From Stappia albiluteola (lineage in GTDB: Bacteria; Pseudomonadota; Alphaproteobacteria; Rhizobiales; Stappiaceae): a stretch of DNA of 64,000 nt. Both the position numbers and the translations under genes were made by a program. Shown here one piece after another: positions 48,147 to 58,416 of this stretch. The notes under the pieces were generated by a model. The model was not told the origin of the DNA. It worked only from the letters and a program-made list of their open reading frames with translations, and did not search any database. The first letter of the stretch is position 1, and each line of letters opens with the position of its first letter. The stretch covers positions 372,001 to 436,000 of the forward strand of contig NZ_JACFXV010000043.1 of assembly GCF_014050225.1 (NCBI RefSeq), given 5' to 3'.

Positions 48147-48476
48147 TCAGGATTGCTGGTTCAACCGAGCTTCGATTGGGAGGATTACGGGGCTGAAGGC
48201 GGGAGTCTCATTCGCGTCAAGCGGGACCGGCGCTTCGAGTTCGCCCACCGGGCATTGCTCGGACAGGAATTTCCATGACGTGTTATTGAGCACCATCTGG
48301 CACTGCGCAAGTTCCAGACCGTTTGCGGTCTTCAGGCAGACGGTGTCGCCAAGATTGTAGTCTGAGCCCCGGAAGCGGCAGGTGCAATCGACCGCGCTTG
48401 CCGCTGCGGCTGCGAAGGTGGTCATCGCGCCGGTGAGCAGGAGGAGAGCGATCTTGCCTGTCGTTCCCGTACTCAT
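48147..48476 (-). CDS. Small Cys-containing exported protein, unknown function
   Basis: A 109-residue protein. A signal peptide (LLLLTGAMTTFAAAAASA, cleaved about residue 28) precedes a short mature chain with five Cys (DCTCRFRG, DTVCLKT, LAQCQM, SEQCPVG), suggesting disulfide bonds in the periplasm. I do not recognise the family. The mature part starts VDCTCRFRGSDYNLGDTVCL. It follows a 144-base gap after the SLAC1 gene's start region. Confidence 0.72.
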   Translation of the reverse strand: MSTGTTGKIALLLLTGAMTTFAAAAASAVDCTCRFRGSDYNLGDTVCLKTANGLELAQCQMVLNNTSWKFLSEQCPVGELEAPVPLDANETPAFSPVILPIEARLNQQS

Positions 48477-48511
48477 AGCAAAAGCATAGCACGGGAAACC
48501 GGCCCTGACGA

Positions 48512-49660
48512 TCAGGGAGTGTAAAGGCTCCAGCCGTTCACGCGGGGCCAGACCTCGGCAATGTGGCCGTCCGCTTCGGCGACGTGATAGGCATCATAGG
48601 CCGCCGCGGTCATGCAGGCGTGGTTCGGCAGCACCCGCAAAAGGCTGCCGACCGGAAAGCGGTTGAGATCGAGCGGCGACCCGTCCCGCGTCGTGACATA
48701 GCCATGCTCTTGGCTGACGCCGTTCACGTAGAGGCCGGGAATGAGCCTGCCGACCTCGTCGGTCAGAAAGCCATAGCCGCAGTCGTTTTCCTGGATCGCG
48801 CATGACCGGTCTTTGGAGAGCGCCATGCCGCCTGCATCGATGACAAGCCGGTTCAGGTGGGGAGCGTGGCTGACGACGGAGGTCAGCACGCTGAGCGCAA
48901 TGGCGTCTGGCGGACAAACACCAAGGTTGGACTGGAAGACGTCCTGGAACATGTAGACGCCGGCGCGAACCTCATCGACCCCTTCATAGGAGGTGCCGAA
49001 GCGCGCGGTTGGCGTGGATCCGACACTGACGGTCGGGCAGGGGATACCGTCGGCGCGTATCGCCTCGGCAGCGGCGACCGTGATGCGCCGTTCCTGTTCC
49101 GCCATCGCTTCGATTTCGGCGAGGGAGCGAGAGGCGTAGCTTTCCCCGCCGTGGGCCATGACCCCGGCAAGGACCAGCCGCTCTGTCGAGTGGATCCTCG
49201 TGGCGATATCGATCAGTCGCGTTTCGCCAGGCTGCAAACCGGTGCGGTGATGGTCGACATCGATTTCGAGAAACACCCTCAGTGGCGGACCTTCGGGCAA
49301 GGCGGCCGCCAAAGCATCGGCGCCCTCCATCGTGTCGAGGCAGACGGCCACGTTGGCGCCGGTTCGGTTCAACGCCATCACCCGGTCGATCTTCGCTGGA
49401 ACGATCGAAACGGCGTAAAGCATGTCGCTCAGACCGTGCGACGCGAAATATTCCGCCTCGCGCAGGGTGGAAACCGTCCATCGGTCGGCACCATGGGCCT
49501 GGCAGAGACGAGCGACATCGATCGATTTCGCGGTCTTCAGATGCGGGCGCAATGGCACACCGATGGTGCGGAAGCGAGCGGCCATCGACGCTATATTGGC
49601 AGCAAGCTTCGCACGGTCGAGAAGAAGGCAAGGGGTTTCGAAAGCGCCTTGAGGCATCAC
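48512..49660 (-). CDS. D-threonine aldolase / D-serine dehydratase-like PLP enzyme
   Basis: A 382-residue fold-type III PLP enzyme. The PLP Lys is in RPHLKTAK near residue 42. The C terminus has NHAC, matching the His and Cys metal ligands of D-serine dehydratase (DSD1) and D-threonine aldolase. VMAHGGESY and VGSTPTA are also family segments. It should cleave or dehydrate a D-hydroxy amino acid; which cannot be decided. Two adjacent ATGs are present. It converges with nothing; xthA lies 12 bases upstream on the same strand. Confidence 0.87.
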   Translation of the reverse strand: MMPQGAFETPCLLLDRAKLAANIASMAARFRTIGVPLRPHLKTAKSIDVARLCQAHGADRWTVSTLREAEYFASHGLSDMLYAVSIVPAKIDRVMALNRTGANVAVCLDTMEGADALAAALPEGPPLRVFLEIDVDHHRTGLQPGETRLIDIATRIHSTERLVLAGVMAHGGESYASRSLAEIEAMAEQERRITVAAAEAIRADGIPCPTVSVGSTPTARFGTSYEGVDEVRAGVYMFQDVFQSNLGVCPPDAIALSVLTSVVSHAPHLNRLVIDAGGMALSKDRSCAIQENDCGYGFLTDEVGRLIPGLYVNGVSQEHGYVTTRDGSPLDLNRFPVGSLLRVLPNHACMTAAAYDAYHVAEADGHIAEVWPRVNGWSLYTP

Positions 49661-49672
49661 CGATATTGCTCC

Positions 49673-50455
49673 TCAGGCGGCGAGCCGCACCCACACCGGA
49701 ACATGATCGGACGGCTTTTCCCATCCGCGCACGAAACGGTCGATGCCGCAGCTCTCGAAGCGGTCGGCGGCCTGCGGTGACATGAGGATGTGGTCGATGC
49801 GAATGCCTTCGTCCTTCTGCCAGGCGCCGGCCTGATAATCCCAGAAGGTAAAGACTCCGGCGTCATCGTTCACCGAACGCACTGCCTCCGTGAAACCCAG
49901 ATTGGCGAGGGCGCGGAAGGCGCGGCGGCTCTCCGGCCTGAAAAGGGCGTCGCCAACCCATCTTTCGGGGCTTTTCGCGTCGATTGGATCCGGGATCACG
50001 TTGTAGTCGCCAACGAGCAGGAAGGCTTCCTCCAGATCAAGGCGTTGCCTTGCATGCGCGTGCAGCCGCTCCATCCACGCCAGCTTGTAGGGAAACTTTT
50101 CAGACTCCACCGGATTGCCGTTCGGCAGGTAGAGGCAACCAACGCGGACGACACCGCTCTCCGTCGACATGACGCCTTCGATGTAACGGGCCTGCTCGTC
50201 GTTTTCGTCGCCCGGCAGGCGGGTCAGTACCTCGTCGAAAGGCCTCTTCGACAACAGGGCGACGCCATTGAAGCCTTTCTGGCCGTGGGTCGCGACGTTG
50301 TAACCGAGATCCTCGAAGGGCTCGCGCGGGAAATTCTCGTCGACCGACTTGATCTCCTGGAAGCAGGCGATATCCGGGCTCTCGCTCTTCAGCCAGTCGA
50401 GCACGGTGTCGATACGGGCCTTCACCCCGTTGATATTCCAGGTCGCGATCTTCAA
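49673..50455 (-). CDS. xthA: Exodeoxyribonuclease III
   Basis: A 260-residue AP endonuclease/3' exonuclease of DNase I fold. KIATWNINGVKAR at the start, CFQEIKSVDENFP (catalytic Glu), VGCLYLPNGNP, LVGDYNVIPDP and a C-terminal IDHILMS with SDHVPVWVRL give the active-site set. The start is TTG, preceded by GGAG 6 bases upstream; no ATG fits the N terminus. Next gene is 12 bases downstream, so it may share a message with the PLP enzyme. Confidence 0.94.
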   Translation of the reverse strand: MKIATWNINGVKARIDTVLDWLKSESPDIACFQEIKSVDENFPREPFEDLGYNVATHGQKGFNGVALLSKRPFDEVLTRLPGDENDEQARYIEGVMSTESGVVRVGCLYLPNGNPVESEKFPYKLAWMERLHAHARQRLDLEEAFLLVGDYNVIPDPIDAKSPERWVGDALFRPESRRAFRALANLGFTEAVRSVNDDAGVFTFWDYQAGAWQKDEGIRIDHILMSPQAADRFESCGIDRFVRGWEKPSDHVPVWVRLAA

Positions 50456-50486
50456 GGGAGGCTCCAAGCAGCGTTCGTCGGATGAT

Positions 50487-50828
50487 TCAGATCGAGAAGC
50501 TGGTGCCGCAGCCGCACCCTGCGGTGGCATTCGGGTTCTTGATCTGGAAGGACTGGCCTATCAGGTCATCGACGAAGTCGATCTCCGAACCTGCCATATA
50601 TTGCAGGGAAACGGCGTCGATCAGTACGGTCGCGCCGCCTTGCTCGATGACGAAATCATCCGGCTCGCGCTCCTGCACGAGGTCGTATTTGTACTGGAAA
50701 CCGGAGCAACCGCCGCCCTCGACGCTGATGCGCAGCATCGTCTGCGCGGGCTCGGCTGCAAGGATGCGCGAAACCCGCTTTGCGGCTCTCTCGCTGATTG
50801 TCACGTTGTCGGAAACTGCCTGGTCCAT
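50487..50828 (-). CDS. erpA: Iron-sulfur cluster insertion protein ErpA
   Basis: A 113-residue A-type scaffold/carrier. The three conserved Cys are present: GGGCSGFQY and the GCGCG pair near the C terminus. It passes Fe-S clusters to apo-enzymes. ATG 50828 (MDQAVSDNV) is preferred; a 25-codon extension looks non-coding. The pair with dgt, divergent across 285 bases, is conserved in alphaproteobacteria. Confidence 0.92.
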   Translation of the reverse strand: MDQAVSDNVTISERAAKRVSRILAAEPAQTMLRISVEGGGCSGFQYKYDLVQEREPDDFVIEQGGATVLIDAVSLQYMAGSEIDFVDDLIGQSFQIKNPNATAGCGCGTSFSI

Positions 50829-51113
50829 CTTCTTCCCATGGCTTTCTCGATCCGCCGCAACGGGACGGCGCAATATCGATTCGAAGCAGGCTGTCGGCCT
50901 CATGCGGTGGCACGATCTGCTGCATTCATGTTACCAGAATAGGTATGGATGCGGGCCTGCTGCGTCAACACTCCATGCGCGCAGGCAGTTGAGCCGGCAT
51001 TTGCGCCCGCATCGGCAGCGGAGCGTGGACAAGCGTTGCGGCGTGGTGGAAAAAGAGCCGCTTTTCGAAAATCACGCCAGAAGCAGGCAAGCAGCGGACG
51101 AGCCGGAGTGAAG
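50829..51113. promoter_or_regulatory. 285-base divergent gap between erpA and dgt
   Basis: No gene recognised. It should hold promoters for both flanking genes. GGAG just before 51114 is the dgt ribosome binding site. No promoter element is assigned. Confidence 0.3.
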
Positions 51114-52331
51114 ATGGTCGCAACCCTTGGCTATGGCGCCCAGCCGCGCGCTGTTTACGCCGTCGACCCGGACCGGAGCCGGGGCAGGCTCTTCGATGAG
51201 GCGGAAAGCCCGACGCGCACTCCGTTTCAGCGCGACCGCGACCGCATCATCCATTCCTCCGCCTTCCGCAGGCTCAAGCACAAGACGCAGGTCTTCGTCT
51301 ATCACGAGGGCGATCATTACCGCACGCGCCTGACGCATACGATCGAGGTGTCGCAGATCGCGCGGGCCCTGTCGCGGGCGCTCCGTCTCGACGAGGATCT
51401 GGCCGAGTGTCTGGCGCTGGCCCACGACCTCGGCCATACGCCTTTCGGCCACGAAGGCGAGGACGTGATGCATGACTGCATGGCGCCCTTTGGCGGCTTC
51501 GACCATAACGCGCAGTCGCTCCGCGTCGTCGTGAAGCTGGAGCGCCGCTATGCGGAATTCGACGGGCTGAACCTTTCCTGGGAGACGCTCGAAGGCCTCG
51601 TCAAGCACAATGGCCCCCTGATAACCCGCGATGGCAGGCCGCTCGGCAAATTCAAGGGTAGCGAGTTGCCCTTCGCCATCCGGCGATATGGCGAGCAGCA
51701 GGATCTCGAGCTCTGGTCCTGGCCGAGCGCGGAGGCGCAGGCAGCGGCGATCGCCGACGATATCGCCTACGATGCCCATGATCTCGACGACGGGCTGCGT
51801 GCCGGCCTGTTTCGCATAGAGGATATGGCCAGCGTCCCGTTTCTTGCCTCGATCCTCGCCGAGGTGGATGGCCGTTATCCCGGACTGGAGACATCCCGCC
51901 GCATCCACGAGATCGTGCGGCGCTGCATCACGCGTATGGTCGAGGACGTCATCGGGGAATCAATCCGCCGGCTGGCAGAGCTTGATCCGCGAAGTGCAGG
52001 GGATGTCCGGAATGCCGGGCGGGCAGTCGTCGGCTTCTCGCCCGCCATGCAGGCCGCGGAGCGGGAGGTGAAGGCCTTCCTGTTCGCGCATGTCTATCGC
52101 CACGAGAACGTCTTGTCCGTTCGCCGCAAGGTGGCGCGGATCGTACGGGAATTGTTCGACTTCTATCTCACCCGACCGGACAGGATGCCGGATGAATGGG
52201 CGAGTGGGCTCGATAATGCGGCTCAGGCACAGATCGCGCGCCGCGTCTGCGATTATATCGCCGGAATGACCGACCGCTATGCGGTCGACGAACATCGCCG
52301 ATGGTTTGACGATACCCCCGATTTGGGATAG
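51114..52331 (+). CDS. dgt: Deoxyguanosinetriphosphate triphosphohydrolase-like protein
   Basis: A 405-residue HD-domain phosphohydrolase. [21 protein letters not shown] and the metal-binding HD segment (HTIEV, then [16 protein letters not shown]) match the family; [11 protein letters not shown] follows. It splits dNTPs into nucleoside and triphosphate, affecting dNTP pools. GGAG lies 6 bases before the ATG. A longer upstream frame has no family support. argS follows 85 bases later. Confidence 0.93.
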   Translation: MVATLGYGAQPRAVYAVDPDRSRGRLFDEAESPTRTPFQRDRDRIIHSSAFRRLKHKTQVFVYHEGDHYRTRLTHTIEVSQIARALSRALRLDEDLAECLALAHDLGHTPFGHEGEDVMHDCMAPFGGFDHNAQSLRVVVKLERRYAEFDGLNLSWETLEGLVKHNGPLITRDGRPLGKFKGSELPFAIRRYGEQQDLELWSWPSAEAQAAAIADDIAYDAHDLDDGLRAGLFRIEDMASVPFLASILAEVDGRYPGLETSRRIHEIVRRCITRMVEDVIGESIRRLAELDPRSAGDVRNAGRAVVGFSPAMQAAEREVKAFLFAHVYRHENVLSVRRKVARIVRELFDFYLTRPDRMPDEWASGLDNAAQAQIARRVCDYIAGMTDRYAVDEHRRWFDDTPDLG

Positions 52332-52416
52332 GCCCCGCGAAGTTCTCTTTTGCGACAGGGGTCGCCAGGCTGCGGAAAAGCTGCAGCGCGACGCCGATCG
52401 AGCTTCGAGTGGATCC

Positions 52417-54183
52417 ATGAACATCTTCGCAGACTTCACGAGCCGCATTCGTTCAATCGTGGAAGCGCTTGATCTCGCAACGGAAGATGGAAATCTGGAC
52501 CTCTCCCGCATTGTTGTGGAGCCGCCGCGCGATTCCGCGCATGGCGATCTTGCGACCAATGCGGCCATGGTGCTCGCCAAGCCCTTGAAGCGCAATCCAA
52601 GGGAGCTTGCGGGCGCAATCGCGGAAGGCCTGCAAAAGGACGGCGACGTTCTTTCGGTCGAGATCGCAGGTCCCGGCTTCATCAATATCCGACTGCATCC
52701 ACGCATGCTGGAACGTGTGCTCGCGGCGGTGCTTCAGGACGGACGGAACTTCGGCCGCTCGAAGCTTGGCGGCGGCAAGAAGGTCAATGTCGAATACGTT
52801 TCGGCAAACCCGACCGGGCCTATGCATGTCGGCCACTGCCGCGGGGCGGTCGTCGGCGATGCTCTTGCGAGCCTTCTCGATTTCGCCGGCTACGACGTCA
52901 CGCGCGAGTACTACATCAACGATGCAGGCGCCCAGATCGAGGTTTTGGCCCGCTCTGCGTTTCTGCGCTATCGCGAGGCATTGGGACACGACATCGGCGA
53001 AATCCCCTCCGGCCTCTATCCGGGCGACTACCTCGTCCCGGTCGGCAAGGCCCTGGCGGAAAAATACGGCGCCTCGCTCGATTCCATGCCGGAGGCTGAG
53101 TGGCTGCCGATCGTCAAGCAGGCCGCCATCGATGCGATGATGGACCTGATCCGCGAGGATCTAGCGCTCCTCAACGTCCACCATGACGTCTTCTTCTCCG
53201 AAAAGACGCTGCATGAACGCGTGGATGGTTCCGCCTCGCAAATCGATGAGATGCTTGCGGACCTTCGCGGGCGCAACCTGGTCTACGAAGGCACGCTGCC
53301 GCCGCCGAAGGGGCAGCTGCCGGAAGACTGGGAAGATCGCGAGCAGACGCTGTTTCGCGCGATGGACTTTGGCGACGATATCGACCGCCCGCTGAAGAAA
53401 TCCGACGGTTCCTATACCTACTTTGCCGCCGACGTAGCGTATTTTCGCTCCAAGTATCTGCGCGGCTTCAAAGAGATGATCTATATCCTGGGGGCCGATC
53501 ACGGAGGATACGTGAAGCGCCTGGAGGCCGTCGGGCGTGCGATTTCCGGCGGAGAGGCGGAAGTCATCGTCCGTCTGTGCCAGCTCGTTAAGCTCTTCCG
53601 GGCCGGCGAACCGGTCCGCATGTCGAAGCGCTCCGGAGACTTCATCACCTTGCGGGACGTGGTGGAGGAGGTCGGCCGCGATCCCGTCCGCTTCATGATG
53701 CTGTTTCGCAAGAACGATGCGCCGCTCGACTTCGACTTCCAGAAGGTTACGGAGCAGTCGAAAGACAATCCCGTATTCTATGTGCAATACGGCCATGCAC
53801 GCTGTCGCTCGGTGCTGCGGCAGGCGCGTGAGGACCTCGGTGGCGCCGATTTGTCGACTTCGGTCTTGTCGGGGGCTGATTTTTCGCTATTGACTGATTC
53901 GGGCGAAAAGCAATTGCTGGCCCTGCTTGCCGCCTGGCCGAGACAAGTTGAGGCGGCTGCCGAAGCGCATGAGCCTCACAGGATTGCTTTCTTCCTGCAC
54001 GAACTGGCTAGCGCTTTGCATTCACACTGGAATCGCGGAAAGGATCTGCCCCAATTACGCTTTATTAACCCTGAAGATCGACAAATGACCTTAGCGCGCC
54101 TGGCAATGGTTCATGCGATCTCTTTGGTGCTTTCTGCAGGGCTTGGTATTCTTGGCGTTGCTGCCCCAGAGGAGATGCGCTGA
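52417..54183 (+). CDS. argS: Arginyl-tRNA synthetase
   Basis: A 588-residue class I synthetase. The HIGH-type motif is HVGHCRG in [11 protein letters not shown]; the KMSKS-type motif is MSKRSGD. An N-terminal additional domain ([17 protein letters not shown]) and a C-terminal anticodon-binding helical domain ([20 protein letters not shown]) are in place. An earlier in-frame ATG exists at 52279, overlapping dgt, but the family start is at 52417. Confidence 0.96.
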   Translation: MNIFADFTSRIRSIVEALDLATEDGNLDLSRIVVEPPRDSAHGDLATNAAMVLAKPLKRNPRELAGAIAEGLQKDGDVLSVEIAGPGFINIRLHPRMLERVLAAVLQDGRNFGRSKLGGGKKVNVEYVSANPTGPMHVGHCRGAVVGDALASLLDFAGYDVTREYYINDAGAQIEVLARSAFLRYREALGHDIGEIPSGLYPGDYLVPVGKALAEKYGASLDSMPEAEWLPIVKQAAIDAMMDLIREDLALLNVHHDVFFSEKTLHERVDGSASQIDEMLADLRGRNLVYEGTLPPPKGQLPEDWEDREQTLFRAMDFGDDIDRPLKKSDGSYTYFAADVAYFRSKYLRGFKEMIYILGADHGGYVKRLEAVGRAISGGEAEVIVRLCQLVKLFRAGEPVRMSKRSGDFITLRDVVEEVGRDPVRFMMLFRKNDAPLDFDFQKVTEQSKDNPVFYVQYGHARCRSVLRQAREDLGGADLSTSVLSGADFSLLTDSGEKQLLALLAAWPRQVEAAAEAHEPHRIAFFLHELASALHSHWNRGKDLPQLRFINPEDRQMTLARLAMVHAISLVLSAGLGILGVAAPEEMR

Positions 54184-54245
54184 CGACGGGCGACCCTTGT
54201 CTCCCCCGCCAAGGCCAGCGCGGGAATACGGGAAACCGGTAAAAC

Positions 54246-56432
54246 ATGCCCAGTCGCTCGAATTTTCCAATGCCTGAGAATGACCGCTCGGACGAGCGGA
54301 TGCGGCAGGGTGACCCCTATGAGGACTTCGACGAGGATCCGCTCGTCGAACTGGCCCGTATTGTCAGCGAAGGCAGCAATGCCAGGCTGCCGACCGTCGC
54401 GCCTCAACAATACGACGAACAGCAGTATCAGGCTGACGACCAGCCCGCCGAATACGATGAAGTCGAGTCGTCTGCCGAAGGTGAGGCGGAAGACTGGGGT
54501 CTCGAAGAGCAGGGTTTGCCCTACAATCCCGAATACTCGGAGGAAGAGGCCGACTATCAGTACCGGGCAGCAGAGGAGGCAGAGCCTTCGCCCGGTTATG
54601 AGCAGGCCGACGTCTTTGAGCCCGACGAAGCCGTCTATGCCGCTCCGGTCGCACCCTATGGACAGCAGCACTATGTGACCGAAGGCTTCGTCGCTGGGCA
54701 GCCCACCGAGTCTTATGAAGAAGAGCCCCAGCCGCAGTACCAGTCTCGTGAAGAGCCTTATGAGGACGACGCCGTCTATGAAGGTGCTCCCGAGGCGATG
54801 GCCGAAGAGGAATACGAGACTGTACCGGCGCAATCTCCGGACACCGATTTTGCCGAGCAACTGATGGCCGGGTTCGAGGACGAGCTTCGTTCGGCCTTCG
54901 ATCAGAAATTCGGCGCGCCTGCTGCGCAGGACGCAGGAACCGACGCGGAGGACTATCCGCAGCCTTATGGGGAAGAGACGGCCGGCCGCGCCGAGGCAAC
55001 CTCTTCCGATGAGGAAATCTATGACGATCTTTTCTCCGAGGAGGCTGAAGTCGAAGCTCGTGAGCAGGCGCGCCGCTCCTCCGAGGCGTCGGCGGGAAGG
55101 GGACTGACAACTGCTGGCGTTGCGCCTGTCGTCGCCGCTGCTGCCTTTACGCCTGCAAGGCAGGTCCGGTCGCAGGCAACGCCGATCGCGGCTCCCGCTG
55201 CGGCTCCGGCTCAGCAGCAGTCCCAGCCCCAGTCATTCTCCGCCGTCGAAGACGACTACGACGACGACCTGTACGAAGACCTTCCGCCGGCGCAGGGCTA
55301 CGACATCGAGGCGGTAGCCCGCGCGATGAAGGAAAGCGATCCCGCGCTGTCTGGGCATGGCGTGCTGCCACCACATTCTCCGGCCGAGGAACTTGCGACC
55401 CCGGAAGGACGCAGCCGGCGTGGCCTTGCAGTGGCGGTTGCGATCCTTGGCCTTGCGGTGATCGGCGGGGCAGTATTCGCCCTGGTCGATTTCGGCGAGA
55501 GCGGCGTAGATATCGGCCCCCCGCAGGTGATTGCCGCCCAGGAGGGACCATTGAAGGTCTATCCGGAGCAGGATTCGGAAGAAAAGCCGTCTCAAAGCAA
55601 GCTGATCTACGATCGTGTCGGTGGAAACGCCGGGGGAACGGAAGAAAGGCTGATCGTCCAGGAGGAAACCCCTGTTGCGTCGCTCCCGCCGGCGCCCGCG
55701 ACGGAAGAGCAACTCAGTCCCTCGACCGGCCTCGTGCAGCCATCAGGCCCGCGACGTGTCCGGACGGTGATCGTTCGCCCGGACGGCACAATCATTTCGG
55801 AAGACGAAGCAGAGGCCGCCGCGACCGGTGTCACGCCGCCGGCTGTTGAGCCAACCCCTGCTGCCGAGCCTCGCGACGTAACGGCTGCCGTGGAGCCGGC
55901 ATCTCCTGTCAGTGTGCCTGAAACGGCGGCCGAAGAGGCTGATCCGGTTGAAGCCGTCACGCCGGAGGCTGCCGCTCCCGTGGAAGGGGCTGCTTCCCCT
56001 GTACCTGCGGGCCAGCCCGGCATTCTGCCGCGTCCGAAGCCGGAGGGTGCGGCAGTGCGTGTGGCAAGCGCGCCGGCAACTTCCGCCCCCGCGGCCAATA
56101 CGTCCCAGCCACTCGATCTGACAACGAACGAGCCGGCGCAGGCCGCACCCAGCGCTCCCGCTGTTCAGACGGCATCGGTTCCGCGCGGGTCTTACGTGGT
56201 TCAGATTTCATCACAGCGGTCGGAGGAGCAGGCGAGAACCTCTTTCGCCGACTTGCAGAAGCGCTATCCCGACGTGCTGGCTTCGATCCAGCCCGTTATC
56301 GAGAAGGCGGAACTGGGCGATCGCGGGATCTTCTACCGGGTGCGCATCCCCTATGGATCTCGTGACGAGGCGATCAGCCTTTGCGAGAACCTGAAGGCGG
56401 CGGGCGGCGACTGCTTCGTTCGGCAGAACTAG
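54246..56432 (+). CDS. SPOR-domain protein with long acidic N terminus
   Basis: A 728-residue protein of single-pass type. About residues 1-390 are acidic and low-complexity (many Glu, Tyr, Gln, Pro). A helix (RGLAVAVAILGLAVIGGAVFALV) then spans the membrane. A Pro/Ala/Glu-rich linker leads to a C-terminal SPOR domain (SYVVQISSQRSEEQARTSFADLQ ... YRVRIPYGSRDEAISLCENL), which binds denuded peptidoglycan glycan at septa. Hence the N terminus is cytoplasmic and the SPOR domain periplasmic. Adjacent nagZ recycles peptidoglycan and scpAB condense chromosomes, so a division-related role is plausible. Confidence 0.86.
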   Translation: MPSRSNFPMPENDRSDERMRQGDPYEDFDEDPLVELARIVSEGSNARLPTVAPQQYDEQQYQADDQPAEYDEVESSAEGEAEDWGLEEQGLPYNPEYSEEEADYQYRAAEEAEPSPGYEQADVFEPDEAVYAAPVAPYGQQHYVTEGFVAGQPTESYEEEPQPQYQSREEPYEDDAVYEGAPEAMAEEEYETVPAQSPDTDFAEQLMAGFEDELRSAFDQKFGAPAAQDAGTDAEDYPQPYGEETAGRAEATSSDEEIYDDLFSEEAEVEAREQARRSSEASAGRGLTTAGVAPVVAAAAFTPARQVRSQATPIAAPAAAPAQQQSQPQSFSAVEDDYDDDLYEDLPPAQGYDIEAVARAMKESDPALSGHGVLPPHSPAEELATPEGRSRRGLAVAVAILGLAVIGGAVFALVDFGESGVDIGPPQVIAAQEGPLKVYPEQDSEEKPSQSKLIYDRVGGNAGGTEERLIVQEETPVASLPPAPATEEQLSPSTGLVQPSGPRRVRTVIVRPDGTIISEDEAEAAATGVTPPAVEPTPAAEPRDVTAAVEPASPVSVPETAAEEADPVEAVTPEAAAPVEGAASPVPAGQPGILPRPKPEGAAVRVASAPATSAPAANTSQPLDLTTNEPAQAAPSAPAVQTASVPRGSYVVQISSQRSEEQARTSFADLQKRYPDVLASIQPVIEKAELGDRGIFYRVRIPYGSRDEAISLCENLKAAGGDCFVRQN

Positions 56433-56491
56433 TTTCCCCCGTTCATGTCCAAGCGGGCGGTGTGATCCGCCCGCGGCATCTGGAAACAATC

Positions 56492-57511
56492 ATGGTAAAG
56501 GCCTTCATCGCCGGCTGTTCCTCGACATCGCTTACAAATGAGGAACAGTCCTTCTTCGCCAGCGAGCAACCGGTCGGCCTCATTCTGTTTGCACGCAACT
56601 GCCGGGAACCGGACCAGATCCGCGAACTTGTCGCGTCTTATCGCGAAGCGGTCGGCGATCCCGAAGCCTTCGTGTTGATCGATCAGGAAGGCGGCCGCGT
56701 CAGGCGCCTGCGCCCTCCGCACTGGCCCGATTATCCACCCGGCGAGGTCTATGCGCGGCTCTATGAGCGGGATCGTGATACGGGGCTGCGCGCCGCGTTC
56801 CTGGGTGCGCAGCTCATCGGCTCCGATCTGGCCGCACTCGGCATCAATGTCGATTGTGCGCCGATCCTCGATGTGAGGTTTGCGGAGACCGATGACGTCA
56901 TCGGCGATCGCGCTTACGGAAGCGGGTCTGAGCAGGTGGCGTCCATCGGCCGGGCGGTCGCCGACGGGCTGGAGACGGCTGGCGTCCTGTCGATCATCAA
57001 GCATATACCCGGGCATGGCCGTGCGACAGCGGACAGCCACCTCGAACTGCCGGTGGTCGATGCGTCGCATGAGGCGCTTTCGTCGGTGGACTTTGCGCCA
57101 TTCAAGGCGCTTGCCGATCTGCCGATGGCAATGACCGCGCATATCGTCTATTCCGCGCTGGATGCGGAGCGCTGCGCCACGCTTTCGCCTTCCATCATAG
57201 AAAACGTGATCCGGCAGGAGATCGGCTTTGCCGGTCTGCTGATGAGCGATGACGTTTCGATGAAGGCGCTTGGCGGCCCGATGCGGCAAAGGATAGAGGG
57301 CCTTTTTGCCGCCGGCTGCGATCTGGCCTTGCATTGCAATGGCGATTTTGCCGAAATGCAGGAGGTCGCGGCGGCATCACCGCTTCTTGAAGGCGCGGCA
57401 CTCGACCGCGTTCGGCAGGCCCGGGCACGCTTGCGCGCTCCCGCGCCGATCGATCGGGCTGCGCTAAGGGAAGAGTTCGACGGCCTGATCGCCCAAAACG
57501 CAATCGCGTGA
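56492..57511 (+). CDS. nagZ: Beta-N-acetylhexosaminidase (NagZ, GH3)
   Basis: A 339-residue cytoplasmic GH3 hydrolase that removes GlcNAc from anhydro-muropeptides during cell-wall recycling. It has IKHIPGHGRATADSHLELP with the catalytic His and LLMSDDVSMKALGG with the nucleophilic Asp. An upstream extension overlapping the SPOR gene is spurious. It overlaps scpA by 4 bases (GTGA). Confidence 0.93.
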   Translation: MVKAFIAGCSSTSLTNEEQSFFASEQPVGLILFARNCREPDQIRELVASYREAVGDPEAFVLIDQEGGRVRRLRPPHWPDYPPGEVYARLYERDRDTGLRAAFLGAQLIGSDLAALGINVDCAPILDVRFAETDDVIGDRAYGSGSEQVASIGRAVADGLETAGVLSIIKHIPGHGRATADSHLELPVVDASHEALSSVDFAPFKALADLPMAMTAHIVYSALDAERCATLSPSIIENVIRQEIGFAGLLMSDDVSMKALGGPMRQRIEGLFAAGCDLALHCNGDFAEMQEVAAASPLLEGAALDRVRQARARLRAPAPIDRAALREEFDGLIAQNAIA

Positions 57512-58416
57512 CGAACGGGCAGGGAACGATGCTGCCGCCGGACGAGAGGCCGCCGGTGCAGGACGAATTTGCCAATGACAGCGCGGATGCCGTCCCGGCC
57601 AAGGGGGAGCCCTCCTTCGTCGTCGATGTGGATGGCTTCGAAGGGCCTCTCGATCTCCTGCTGGCGCTCGCGCGAAACCAAAAGGTCGACCTCGCGCGCA
57701 TCTCCATTCTCGCCCTCGTGGAGCAATATCTCGAATTCGTCACCCAGGCCCGGCGCCTGAGGCTCGAACTTGCCGCCGACTATCTGGTGATGGCGGCATG
57801 GCTCGCCTACCTGAAGTCCCGCCTTCTGATCCCTGAACAGAAGAACGACGATGAGCCAACCGGCGAAGAGCTCGCGGCAGCACTTGCCTTTCGTCTCCGT
57901 CGTCTCGAGGCCATGCGGCAGGCGGCAGGCCGGCTGATGAACCGCAACCGGCTAGGCCGGGATATTTTCGCACGCGGCATGGCCGAGACCATGTCGACGG
58001 AGCGCATCGGACGCTACGAGGCAAGCCTCTACGATCTTCTGGTGGCCTATGCCGCGCAGCGCCAGCGCCAGTCCGTTACCTCCGTGCAGGTACGCCGCCG
58101 CACGGTCTGGTCCCTTCAGGAGGCGCGCGATCTCCTGACGCGTCTGATCGGCGCTGCGGTGGAATGGATGCCGATCGATTCCTATCTGATGCGCTATATT
58201 GCCGATCCGGATCAGCGCCCGACGGTGATCGCCAGTTCCTTTTCCGCAAGCCTTGAGCTTGTTCGCGAAGGGGAAATCGAGTTAAGGCAGTCGGGGCCGT
58301 TCCAGCCTCTCTATCTCCGCAGGCGGCAGGGGGAGCGGGACGGGGCCGCAATGCCGGGTGACGATGCAATTCCCAGCCCCGGAAGAGATGACGACAAGGC
58401 CGGTGACAGTGACTGA
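57508..58416 (+). CDS. scpA: Segregation and condensation protein A
   Basis: A 302-residue kleisin that bridges SMC heads with ScpB to condense chromosomes. The N-terminal FVVDVDGFEGPLDLLLALARNQKVDL and ISILALVEQYLEFV are family-defining; the C-terminal winged helix is in QSGPFQPLYL. GTG start overlaps nagZ; ATG 57529 with AGGGA upstream is an alternative. Its 3' end overlaps scpB. Confidence 0.93.
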   Translation: MTNGQGTMLPPDERPPVQDEFANDSADAVPAKGEPSFVVDVDGFEGPLDLLLALARNQKVDLARISILALVEQYLEFVTQARRLRLELAADYLVMAAWLAYLKSRLLIPEQKNDDEPTGEELAAALAFRLRRLEAMRQAAGRLMNRNRLGRDIFARGMAETMSTERIGRYEASLYDLLVAYAAQRQRQSVTSVQVRRRTVWSLQEARDLLTRLIGAAVEWMPIDSYLMRYIADPDQRPTVIASSFSASLELVREGEIELRQSGPFQPLYLRRRQGERDGAAMPGDDAIPSPGRDDDKAGDSD

